A DNA stretch of 64,000 nucleotides from Streptomyces sp. WP-1 (GTDB lineage Bacteria > Actinomycetota > Actinomycetes > Streptomycetales > Streptomycetaceae). The notes beneath the pieces were generated by a model. The model ran no database searches and had not been told where the DNA came from. It worked only from the letters and a program-made list of their open reading frames with translations. Positions within the stretch are counted from its first letter, which is position 1; the number at the start of each line of letters is the position of its first letter. The stretch covers positions 7,101,001-7,165,000 of the forward strand of contig NZ_CP123923.1 in assembly GCF_030450125.1 (NCBI RefSeq). The letters are read 5' to 3'. Below, piece after piece: positions 16,040 to 23,333 of the stretch. A program made the translations under genes and the position numbers.

Positions 16040-16807
16040 ATGTCAGCTCCCGTGGTCGTCATCACCGGCGCGCTCAGCGGAATCGGGCGGGCCACCGCCC
16101 TCGCGTACGCGCGGCAGGGCGCCGACGTCGTCGTCTCCGGCCGGCACCCGGACCCCGGCAAGGAACTCACCGGGGAACTCGAAGGGCTGGGCGGCCGGGC
16201 CCTGTTCGTCCAGGCCGATGTGCGCCGGGAGGACGACGTCCGCGACCTCGTCGACCAGGCCGTCGACCGCTTCGGCCGGATCGACGTCGCCCTCAACAAC
16301 GCCGGTACCGAGGGGCACTCCGCCCCGATCACCGCCGTCACCGAGGACGACTACGCGGCCACCTTCGACACCAACGTCAAGGGAACCCTGCTCAGCCTGA
16401 AGCACGAGTTCCGCGCCATGCGGGAGCGCGGCGGCGGCAGCATCGTGAACGTCAGCAGCGTGTACGGCCGGACGGGCTACCCGGAGGTCGCCGTGTACGC
16501 CGGCAGCAAGCACGCCGTCATCGGCATCACCAGGGCAGCCGCCCTCGAAGGCGCCGCGCACGGCATCCGGGTGAACGCGGTCGCCCCCGGATTCACCCGG
16601 ACCGGGATGTACGAGCGGGTCACCGGGGACGACCGGACGCGCGAGGCGGTGAACTCCGTGCTGCCCCTGCGCCGGCCGGGCACCCCGGAGGAGGTGGCCG
16701 ACGCCGTGATCTTCCTCGGCTCCGGCAGGGCGTCGTACATCACCGGCCAGACCCTCACCCTGGACGGGGGCCTCACGGCGGGCGCGCCGCTGTTTCCCGG
16801 CGCCTGA
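16040..16807 (+). CDS. SDR family oxidoreductase
   Basis: 255-residue classical short-chain dehydrogenase. The cofactor loop VVITGALSGIGRATA is at residues 5-19; note ALSGIG where most have GxxxGIG. NNAG is near residue 87, Ser in NVSSVYG near 140, and the catalytic YAGSK near Y154/K158. IRVNAVAPGF and the C-terminal TLDGGLTAG are standard. It reduces or oxidises a carbonyl/alcohol with NAD(P); substrate unknown. ATG start behind GAGAGAGGA. The upstream 220 bases carry an imperfect GTATG/CATAC inverted repeat (15952-15973) that might be an operator. Confidence 0.85.
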   Translation: MSAPVVVITGALSGIGRATALAYARQGADVVVSGRHPDPGKELTGELEGLGGRALFVQADVRREDDVRDLVDQAVDRFGRIDVALNNAGTEGHSAPITAVTEDDYAATFDTNVKGTLLSLKHEFRAMRERGGGSIVNVSSVYGRTGYPEVAVYAGSKHAVIGITRAAALEGAAHGIRVNAVAPGFTRTGMYERVTGDDRTREAVNSVLPLRRPGTPEEVADAVIFLGSGRASYITGQTLTLDGGLTAGAPLFPGA

Positions 16808-16844
16808 CCCGGCCGTCGCCCCTGACCCGTGGTCCACCCGTGCA

Positions 16845-17066
16845 CTACGGCACTCCGAGCGGTGGTATCTCGTCCACGTTCTCCCGGGTCACCACATAGA
16901 TCAGCTTGCCGCTGCCGCTGCCGCTGCCGCTGCCGCTGCCGCTGCCGCTGCCGCTGCCGCTGCCGCTGCCGCTGCCGCTGGCGGTGCTCGCGGTCGCGGT
17001 CGGTTCTCCGTCGGTCGGTACGGCGGGGAAGAGCGGGCGAGAGGCCCTTGCGGGCCGGTTCGTCAC
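16845..17066 (-). CDS. small ORF with long Gly-Ser tract, unknown function
   Basis: A 73-codon frame starting on the GTGA that overlaps the aldo/keto reductase stop, so it could be translationally coupled. It reads VTNRPARASRPLFPAVPTDG, then TATASTAS, then about 12 Gly-Ser pairs made by a GCCGCT hexamer array, and ends with a non-repetitive tail KLIYVVTRENVDEIPPLGVP. The tail has normal amino-acid composition, unlike chance GC-rich frames. I do not recognise it. It may be a small linker-tailed peptide, the remnant of a larger gene, or noise. No cysteine and no signal peptide. Confidence 0.35.
   Translation of the reverse strand: MTNRPARASRPLFPAVPTDGEPTATASTASGSGSGSGSGSGSGSGSGSGSGSGKLIYVVTRENVDEIPPLGVP
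16908..16980. repeat. GCCGCT hexanucleotide microsatellite, about 12 copies
   Basis: Perfect tandem array of the 6-base unit GCCGCT, about 73 bases long, inside the small minus-strand ORF where it encodes alternating Gly and Ser. Copy-number change in whole units would keep that frame open, so the length can vary between strains without breaking the ORF. Confidence 0.95.
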
Positions 17067-18022
17067 GGCAGTGGGGTCTCCCGTGCCGTGATCCACAGCT
17101 CGTACCACTCCTCGTGCGTGAGGTCCGGTGCGCGCAGTGCCGCGTCCCGGCAGGCGCGGATCCGGTCGGGGCGGCTGGTGCCGATCACCGGGACGATCCC
17201 GGCGGGATGGCGGGCCAGCCACCACAGCAGGACCGTCTCGGGGGTGGTGTCCTTGCTCCGGGCCAGTCGGCGCAGCAGCCCGGCGGTGGGGGAGTCGGCG
17301 TCCCCGGTGTACCGGCCACCGGCCAGGGCGCCCCACGCCTGGAGCTGGATGCCCCGGTCGACGCACGCTTCGAGAGTGCCCTCGGGGAACCCGTTGGACG
17401 TGGCCGCCGGCGTGTTGAGCAGCACCCCCGCCTCGACCCAGTCGCGCCGGGCCAGGCTCATCTCCAACTGGTTCGCCACCAGCGGGAGTTCCAGCCGGGA
17501 CTGGAGGTGCGCGATCTGCGCGGCGCCCATGTTGGAGACGCCGAAGCGGCGCACCAGCCCCTGCCGGTGCAGTTCACGCAGGGCGGCGGCGATCTCGTCG
17601 GGCCCGGTCAGCGGGTCGGGGCGGTGCAGCATGAGGGTGTCGATCACGTCGGTGCGCAGTCGCGCGAGGCTCTCCTCGACCCGCCGGAGGATCGAGTCCC
17701 CGCGCAGGTCGTACCACCCCGGCCGGTCCCCCTCGGCGAGCCGGATCCCGCACTTGGTCTGCACGGTGATCCGCTCCCGCAGCCCCGGCGTCCGGGCCAG
17801 GACCTCGCCGAACACGGCCTCCGACGAGCCGAACCGGTAGATGTCCGCGAGGTCGAACACGGTGATCCCGCACTCCAGCGCGGTCTCCACGGCGGCCTGC
17901 GCCCGGTCGACGTCCTCGGCGGTGTACGGCGTGCGGTCCCAGCCGCCGCCGAGCCCCATGCAGCCGTAGATCAGCCGCGTCTCGGGGGCGCGTGCGGCGG
18001 GATCGGTGGATACGGTCGTCAA
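17063..18022 (-). CDS. aldo/keto reductase
   Basis: 319-residue TIM-barrel oxidoreductase. The catalytic tetrad is visible: Asp in VFDLADIYRFG, Tyr of the same block, Lys in VQTKCGIRL, His in LMLHRPDPL. FGVSNMGAAQIAHLQ and WGALAGGRYTG follow, with the C-terminal NADPH site VPVIGTSRPDRI. The start is a TTG overlapping the stop of the GMC remnant (TTGA); no ATG or GTG lies between it and the conserved RLIYGCMGLGG. It follows a PfkB kinase and a dead GMC oxidoreductase in one minus-strand unit, which suggests carbohydrate or polyol metabolism. Substrate unknown. Confidence 0.85.
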   Translation of the reverse strand: MTTVSTDPAARAPETRLIYGCMGLGGGWDRTPYTAEDVDRAQAAVETALECGITVFDLADIYRFGSSEAVFGEVLARTPGLRERITVQTKCGIRLAEGDRPGWYDLRGDSILRRVEESLARLRTDVIDTLMLHRPDPLTGPDEIAAALRELHRQGLVRRFGVSNMGAAQIAHLQSRLELPLVANQLEMSLARRDWVEAGVLLNTPAATSNGFPEGTLEACVDRGIQLQAWGALAGGRYTGDADSPTAGLLRRLARSKDTTPETVLLWWLARHPAGIVPVIGTSRPDRIRACRDAALRAPDLTHEEWYELWITARETPLP

Positions 18023-18378
18023 CTGGCTTTCTCCTTCAGGGCGTCGGCGAGCAGCTCGGCCGCGGCGAGCACCGGGAGCCGGGTGTTGGCCGCGGGGACA
18101 GAACGGAGGGGAGCACGGAGGCGTCGGCGCCGCGCAGATCGGGCACGCCGTGCACCCGGCCCGCGCCGTCGGCGACCGCGAGCGGGTCGGCCGTAGGGCA
18201 GGGCGTGCGCGTCACGCAGCGAGCGCGGCCAGTCCGAGGGGACGGCTCCGTGGTCGGGTCCGGCCTCCACCAGGCAGACCGTGCGGGTGGGGTCCTCGCT
18301 GAGCCGCGCGGCGAGCACACAGCCCGCCACGCCGCCGCCGAGCACCAGCACGTCGTGGTGGCCCGTGACCGGGCTCAT
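18019..18378 (-). pseudogene. GMC oxidoreductase remnant with internal deletion
   Basis: The first 65 codons encode a normal GMC N-terminus (HHDVLVLGGGVAGCVLAARLSEDPTRTVCLVEAGPDHGAVPSDWP), the FAD-binding fold. Immediately afterwards, in another frame, comes the GMC C-terminus DPLAVADGAGRVHGVPDLRGADASVLPSV, and then back in the first frame PAANTRLPVLAAAELLADALKEKAS. Full GMC enzymes are 500-600 residues, so some 380 codons have been lost and at least two frame changes are present. It sits between the PfkB kinase and the aldo/keto reductase with 4-base overlaps at both ends, so it was once an operon member. Confidence 0.82.
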
Positions 18379-19310
18379 CCGCCCACCTTGGCGGCCTGCT
18401 CGTCCGCGTCCGACTCCGCGACCCGGGCGAGGAGCCGGTCCCGCGAGATGGCGTCCGCGCGGGTCGAGGGCACGGTGCAGGCGTGGGCGCCCGCGATCGC
18501 GCCGTAGCGGGCGCAGCGCAGCGGGTCCAGGCCGTCCAGCCAGCCCAGCAGGAAAGCGGCGGCGAAGGCGTCGCCCGCGCCGTTGGAGTCCACGACGGGC
18601 TCCGGCGGGGCGACGGCGGGCACGTGGGTCAGCTCCCCGTCGGCCAGCAGGTGGGCGCCGTCCGCGCCCGCGGTGGCCACGACGATCCGGGCCCGGCCGC
18701 GCGCCGCGATGTCGCGCATGGTGTGCTCCGGGTCGGCCAGCGCCGTGGTGGACAGGAAGACCAGGTCGGCGGCGAGCGCGAAGGGCTCGTGGTACGGGTT
18801 GGCGCCGTCCCAGTTGTGCAGGTCCGTCGAGACGGTGAGCCCGGCCTCGCGCAGCACCGGCAGGGCGTACGAGCACGGGTGGGTGATGACCACGTGCGCG
18901 TGCCGGCTGCTCGCGGCGAGAGCGCGCAGGGTGTCCTCGGGCAGCCGGTCGGACTCCTGGGCGCGGGTGTCGTCGTACAGGGACAGCCGGCGCCCGTCCG
19001 GGCCGACCAGGTTGACCGCGCGTTTGGTGCCGGCGGGCGAGGGCACATCGGTGAGCGGGATGCCCCGGTCCCGGTGCAGCGCGCGCACCAGGTCGCCCTC
19101 CGGGTCGGCGCCGACCAGGTCGATGTGGTGGGCGCGCAGGCCCAGGGCGCTCACGCCGAGCGCGACGAAGTCTCCGCTCTGCCCGGCGCGGGTCACGATG
19201 CCCGGCCGGATCATGTAGCTGTCGGCGTAGGGGACCGGCAGCTCCGGTACGTGGACGACGGTGTCCACGCCCGCGCCGCCCAGGACGAGGACGTCGGTCT
19301 CGGTGGTCAT
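18375..19310 (-). CDS. PfkB family carbohydrate kinase
   Basis: 311 residues. N-terminal VLVLGGAGVDTVVHVPELPVPYADSY and RAGQSGDFVALGVSALGL are the substrate-binding start of ribokinase-like enzymes. The C-terminal PEPVVDSNGAGDAFAAAFLLGWLDG holds the GAGD anion hole and catalytic Asp. It phosphorylates a sugar or nucleoside with ATP in the cytosol. It is the first gene of the kinase/GMC/aldo-keto reductase unit. A good inverted repeat (19379-19401) lies about 70 bases upstream and is probably its operator. Substrate unknown. Confidence 0.87.
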   Translation of the reverse strand: MTTETDVLVLGGAGVDTVVHVPELPVPYADSYMIRPGIVTRAGQSGDFVALGVSALGLRAHHIDLVGADPEGDLVRALHRDRGIPLTDVPSPAGTKRAVNLVGPDGRRLSLYDDTRAQESDRLPEDTLRALAASSRHAHVVITHPCSYALPVLREAGLTVSTDLHNWDGANPYHEPFALAADLVFLSTTALADPEHTMRDIAARGRARIVVATAGADGAHLLADGELTHVPAVAPPEPVVDSNGAGDAFAAAFLLGWLDGLDPLRCARYGAIAGAHACTVPSTRADAISRDRLLARVAESDADEQAAKVGG

Positions 19311-20050
19311 GGCAGTCGGCTCGTTTCTCGCGTCGCTCGGGTTGGTGAGTCAAGCAGTCGCCCACCCGGCTGGCAAGAACTTGCTGCAATTTTCAGCAAG
19401 TGGGCGCGGGCGGCGAAGAAGTTCAGCCACTTGACAGAGTCCGCGGGCTCCCAGCCGTAGACCAGGCTCACCCGCGGCACGGTGGCGTCGGGGGCCGCGC
19501 CCACCATCCGCTCGGCGGCCGGCTCGGCCCGGCCGTAGACGTTCGCGGGAGCCGCCGGGGTGGCCTCGTCGTTGTCGGGGCCGCTGCCGTCGAAGACGTT
19601 GTCCGTGGAGATCAGCACGGTACGGCGGCCCCGCGCGGCCACGGTCAGATGGCGGGCCGTGGCGCTGTGCGGCGCGATCGCGCGCTCCGGGTCGGCCTCG
19701 CACCAGGTCACGTCGGAGGGGCCGGGCACCAGCACGAGCCGGTCCGGCCGCACCGAACCGACCACCTGGGCGCAGGCGTCCGCGTCGGTGGCGTCGAGCC
19801 GCACCCAGGGCGCGGTGACCCCGGGCGGCGGGGTGCGGGAGGCGAGGACGGGGTTGTCACCCCGGGCGGCCGGTCGCGCGGCCACGGCGCGGCCGACGAA
19901 GCCGCTGCCGGCGATCAGCGTGGTCGTGCCGCGGGCCCCGAAGACTCCGGTGCCCGGGTCCGGGGCGGCCACCGGCGGCTCACCACCACCGCCCCCGAGA
20001 GCGGCGAGCGGCACGGCGTCGGTGAACCCGGGCTGCTGCTCCGGGTGCAC
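19307..20050 (-). pseudogene. truncated RmlD/NAD-dependent sugar-nucleotide reductase-like gene
   Basis: The core (about 19405-19935) encodes an RmlD-like fold: LIAGSGFVGRAVAARPAARG, RPDRLVLVPGPSDVTWCEADPERA, TVLISTDNVFDGSG, VYGRAEPAAERMV and VPRVSLVYGWEP. It then stops being recognisable after SVKWLNFF, where a normal protein continues for about 80 residues with the substrate-binding part. The open frame instead runs through the operator and leader of the PfkB gene. The expected Tyr-x-x-x-Lys reads VYGRAEP, so the catalytic Lys is lost. The first 40 codons are the reverse of the DUF2236 remnant and not native. I conclude it is a fragment left by recombination. Confidence 0.6.
19379..19401. 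promoter_or_regulatory. inverted-repeat operator upstream of the PfkB gene
   Basis: ACTTGCTG, 7 AT-rich bases, CAGCAAGT: a perfect 8-base inverted repeat in an AT-rich spot, 69-91 bases upstream of the kinase ATG. Its size and symmetry suit a dimeric repressor such as a LacI, GntR or ROK protein acting on a sugar operon. Confidence 0.5.
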
Positions 20051-20546
20051 TGCGCGGAGGTCGACCTACCTCCAGGTGCCGCGCCGCTCCGGTTACCCGC
20101 TCACCGACGCCCAGGCCGACCGTCACATCGCCGAACGCCGCGTCAGCGCCCGCCTGGTGGGCCTCGGCCCGGAACAGGCCCCGGCGAACCGCGCCGAACC
20201 GGCCGCGTACTTGTAGGAGATGCGCCCCCGCCTCGCGGCGGGACCCGAGGCCCGGGAGATCGACGCCTTCCTCCGCCGCCCACCGGTGCACCCCCTGCCG
20301 ATCCCGGCCCGCGACCTGCTCCGGCGCCGGGCGGCGGCCCTCGCCCACGCCGCGCTGCCCCCGTACACCCACGCCCTGTACGGCAGCCCGGCCCCCGCCA
20401 CCGTCACCCGCCGCCTGCACACCACCGGCACCCTGCCGCACCGCATCCCACCCCACCTGCGTCGGCAGCGCCCCCCGAGACACATCCTGCGCGCCGTCTC
20501 CTGCCTCGGCCCCGCCGCGTGCCCGGCCCCGCACAAGGTCCCCTGA
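20005..20546 (+). pseudogene. DUF2236 (MpaB/latex-clearing oxygenase-like) remnant
   Basis: GLLLRVHCAEVD (about 20029-20066), then a frame change, then TYLQVPRRSGYPLTDAQADRHIAERRVSARLVGLGPEQAPANRAEPAAYL up to an in-frame TAG (20214-20216), then without a shift EMRPRLAAGPEAREIDAFLRRPPVHPLPIPARDLL and so on to 20546. This is the C-terminal two-thirds of a DUF2236 haem-oxygenase-like protein. The N-terminal 100 or more residues are missing, with one frameshift and one nonsense codon. Confidence 0.75.
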
Positions 20547-20587
20547 CGCCCCCTGGCCCACCGGACCACCCCGTGTTACGAAGGACC

Positions 20588-22153
20588 ATGCCCGTGAACC
20601 AGGGAACCCGCGCGTACGACGCCGTCATCGTCGGGGCCGGCCACAACGGTCTGGTCGCCGCCGCCTATCTGGCCCGGGCCGGGCGCTCCGTGCTGGTGCT
20701 GGAACGGCTCGGACACACCGGTGGGGCCGCCGTGTCCAGCCGGCCGTTCGCCGGGGTGGAGGCGAGGCTGTCGCGCTACTCCTACCTGGTCAGCCTGCTG
20801 CCGCAGAAGATCGTCGCCGATCTCGGCCTCGACTTCCGGGTGCGCTCACGCACCATCTCCTCGTACACCCCCGTGGAACGCGCGGGCCGCCCCACCGGCC
20901 TCCTCGTCGGCGGCGGCGAGGCCCGCACCCGGGACGCCTTCGCCCGGCTGACCGGCGGCGAGCGCGAGTACGCCGCCTGGCAGCGCTTCTACGGCATGAC
21001 CGGCCGTGTCGCCGAGCGCGTCTTCCCGACCCTCACCGAGCCGCTGCCCACCCGGGACGAACTGCGCCGCCGTATCGACGACGAGAGCGCCTGGCGGACC
21101 CTGTTCGAGGAGCCGGTCGGTGCCGCCGTCGAGAAGCACTTCGAGGACGACCTGGTCCGGGGCGTGGTCCTCACCGACGCCCTGATCGGCACCTTCGCCG
21201 ACGCCCACGACCCCTCGCTGGCCCAGAACCGCTGCTTCCTCTACCACGTCATCGGCGGCGGCACCGGCGCCTGGGACGTGCCCGTGGGCGGCATGGGCGC
21301 CCTCACCGACGCCCTCGCGGCGGCGGCCCGTTCGGCGGGCGCGGAGATCGTCACCGGGCACGAGGCGGTCCGTGTCACCGGCGACGGGAGCGGCGCCGAG
21401 GTCACCTACCGCACCGCCGACGGCGAGGGCGTCGCCGCCGCCCGGCACGTCCTCGTCAACGCCTCGCCGCAGGAGCTGGCCGCCCTCACCGGGGACACAC
21501 CCCCCGAGCCCGCCGAGGGCGCCCAGCTCAAGGTCAACATGCTGCTCACCCGGCTGCCGAAGCTCCGCGACCCCGACGCCGACCCCCGCGAGGCGTTCGC
21601 CGGCACCTTCCACATCGCCGAGGGCTACGGCCAGTTGGCCACCGCCCACGCCGAGGCCGCCGCCGGCCGGCTGCCCGCCGCGCCGCCCTCCGAGATCTAC
21701 TGCCACTCCCTGACCGACCCCACCGTCCTCGGCCCCGAACTCGCCGGGCGCGGCTACCAGACCCTCACCCTCTTCGGCCTGCACACCCCGGCCCGCCTCT
21801 TCGACCGGGACAACGACGGCGTCCGCGCGGAACTGCTGGACGCCACCCTCGCCGAGCTGGACGCCCACCTCGCCGAACCCCTCGCCGACTGCCTGGCCAC
21901 CGACGCCGACGGCCGCCCCTGCATCGAGGCGAAGACCCCGCTCGACCTCGAACGGGACCTGCGGCTGCCCGGCGGCAACATCTTCCACCGCGCCCTGTCC
22001 TGGCCCTACTCCGAGGAGAGCACCGGCCGTTGGGGCGTGGAGACCCCGCACCCGCGCGTCCTGCTGTGCGGGGCGGGAGCCGTGCGCGGGGGAGGAGTGA
22101 GCGGCGTACCCGGGCACAACGCGGCCATGGCGGTGCTCGAACAGGACCGCTGA
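20588..22153 (+). CDS. FAD-dependent oxidoreductase, phytoene-desaturase-like (PYROXD2 type)
   Basis: 521-residue flavoprotein. The dinucleotide-binding motif VIVGAGHNGLVAAAYLARAGRSVLVLE is at residues 12-38, followed by GGAAVSSRPF, and the central VPVGGMGALTDALAAAARSAGAEI is typical of phytoene-dehydrogenase-like (CrtI/PYROXD2) enzymes. C-terminal LLCGAGAVRGGGVSGVPGHNAA closes the FAD site; in CrtI relatives this reads GAGTHPGGGVSGxPG. No carotenoid genes are near, so carotenoid desaturation is unlikely; oxidation of a fatty or isoprenoid substrate is possible. ATG behind GAAGGA. It lies just upstream of the acyl-CoA operon. Confidence 0.85.
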   Translation: MPVNQGTRAYDAVIVGAGHNGLVAAAYLARAGRSVLVLERLGHTGGAAVSSRPFAGVEARLSRYSYLVSLLPQKIVADLGLDFRVRSRTISSYTPVERAGRPTGLLVGGGEARTRDAFARLTGGEREYAAWQRFYGMTGRVAERVFPTLTEPLPTRDELRRRIDDESAWRTLFEEPVGAAVEKHFEDDLVRGVVLTDALIGTFADAHDPSLAQNRCFLYHVIGGGTGAWDVPVGGMGALTDALAAAARSAGAEIVTGHEAVRVTGDGSGAEVTYRTADGEGVAAARHVLVNASPQELAALTGDTPPEPAEGAQLKVNMLLTRLPKLRDPDADPREAFAGTFHIAEGYGQLATAHAEAAAGRLPAAPPSEIYCHSLTDPTVLGPELAGRGYQTLTLFGLHTPARLFDRDNDGVRAELLDATLAELDAHLAEPLADCLATDADGRPCIEAKTPLDLERDLRLPGGNIFHRALSWPYSEESTGRWGVETPHPRVLLCGAGAVRGGGVSGVPGHNAAMAVLEQDR

Positions 22154-22157
22154 CGAC

Positions 22158-22181
22158 AGAAACTGACGGCACGTCAGAAAA
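22158..22181. promoter_or_regulatory. operator copy A (AGAAACTGAC-N5-GTCAGAAAA)
   Basis: An inverted repeat (CTGAC/GTCAG with A-rich flanks) 39 bases upstream of the nitronate monooxygenase-like gene. The same flanks and arms recur at 30688-30711 in front of the crotonase gene; only the 5-base centre differs. The form suggests a TetR-type repressor site. Confidence 0.65.
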
Positions 22182-22220
22182 GGTCTTCCGTCATGCGGGC
22201 CGGTGCGGCATCCTGCGCCC

Positions 22221-23333
22221 ATGCAGACGGAGCTGAGCGACCAACTGGGCATCGAGCACGCCGTCTTCGGCTTCACGCCGTTCCCCGCCGTCGCCGCGGC
22301 CATCAGCCGCGCCGGCGGCCTCGGCGTGCTCGGCGCCGTCCGCTACACCGCCCCCGACGACCTCGGACGCGACCTCGACTGGCTCGACGCGCACACCGAC
22401 GGCCGCCCCTACGGCCTGGACGTCGTCATGCCCGCCCGCAAGGTGGAGGGCGTCACCGAGGCCGACGTCGAGGCGATGATCCCCGAGGAGCACCGCCGGT
22501 TCGTGCGCGACACCCTCGCCGCGCACCAGGTCCCCGGACTGCCCGAGGGCGAGACGGCCGGCTGGCGGATCACCGGCTGGATGGAACAGGTCGCCCGCGC
22601 CCAGCTGGACGTCGCCTTCGACCACCCGATCCGGCTGCTCGCCAACGCGCTCGGCGCACCGCCCGCCGACGTCGTCGCCCGCGCCCATGAGCGGGGCGTG
22701 CCCGTCGCCGCGCTCGCGGGCAGCGCCCGGCACGCCCGCAAGCACCGGGACGCGGGCATCGACCTCGTGGTGGCCCAGGGCTACGAGGCGGGCGGGCACA
22801 CCGGGGAGATCGCCACCATGGTGCTCACCCCGGAGGTCGTGGAGGCCGTCGCCCCGCTGCCCGTGCTGGCCGCCGGCGGCATCGGCAGCGGGGCGCAGAT
22901 CGCCGCCGCCCTCGCCCTCGGCGCCCAGGGCGTCTGGCTCGGCTCGCTCTGGCTGACCACCACCGAGGCCGAGCTGCACTCGCCCGCCCTGACCCGCAAG
23001 CTGCTCGCCGCCGGGTCCGGGGACACCGTCCGCTCCCGCGCCCTGACCGGAAAGCCCGCCCGCCAGCTGCGCACCGCCTGGACCGACGCCTGGGACGACC
23101 CGGCGGGACCCGGCCCGCTGCCCATGCCGCTCCAGGGACTGCTGGTCGCCGAGGCGGTCTCCCGCATCCAGCGGCACGAGGTGGAACCCCTGCTGGGCAC
23201 GCCCGTCGGGCAGATCGTCGGCCGGATGACCAGTGAACGTGCCGTCCAGGCCGTCCTGGACGACCTCACCCGCGGCTTCGAGCGGGCCGTGGACCGGATC
23301 AACCGCATCGCGCGAAGGAGCGGCACATCATGA
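22221..23333 (+). CDS. nitronate monooxygenase-family flavoprotein
   Basis: 370-residue TIM-barrel FMN protein of the 2-nitropropane dioxygenase family. FTPFPAVAAAISRAGGLGVLGAVRYT is the N-terminal FMN strand. VVAQGYEAGGHTGE carries the conserved His-Thr block. PVLAAGGIGSGAQIAAALALGAQGVWLGSLWL is the FMN phosphate site. In actinobacterial lipid clusters such proteins often accompany acyl-CoA ligases and may reduce or oxidise an enoyl intermediate; true nitronate activity is unproven. ATG preferred over an upstream GTG because the family begins there. It overlaps the next gene by 4 bases and has an operator directly upstream. Confidence 0.83.
   Translation: MQTELSDQLGIEHAVFGFTPFPAVAAAISRAGGLGVLGAVRYTAPDDLGRDLDWLDAHTDGRPYGLDVVMPARKVEGVTEADVEAMIPEEHRRFVRDTLAAHQVPGLPEGETAGWRITGWMEQVARAQLDVAFDHPIRLLANALGAPPADVVARAHERGVPVAALAGSARHARKHRDAGIDLVVAQGYEAGGHTGEIATMVLTPEVVEAVAPLPVLAAGGIGSGAQIAAALALGAQGVWLGSLWLTTTEAELHSPALTRKLLAAGSGDTVRSRALTGKPARQLRTAWTDAWDDPAGPGPLPMPLQGLLVAEAVSRIQRHEVEPLLGTPVGQIVGRMTSERAVQAVLDDLTRGFERAVDRINRIARRSGTS

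Noticed and set aside
16908..16980. Hexamer array considered as a CRISPR-like or recombination repeat
   Set aside because: Units are 6 bases with no spacers; it is a simple microsatellite.
18361..19420. Minus-strand kinase region considered as an insertion element
   Set aside because: No transposase, no terminal inverted repeats or target duplications visible; only gene remnants.
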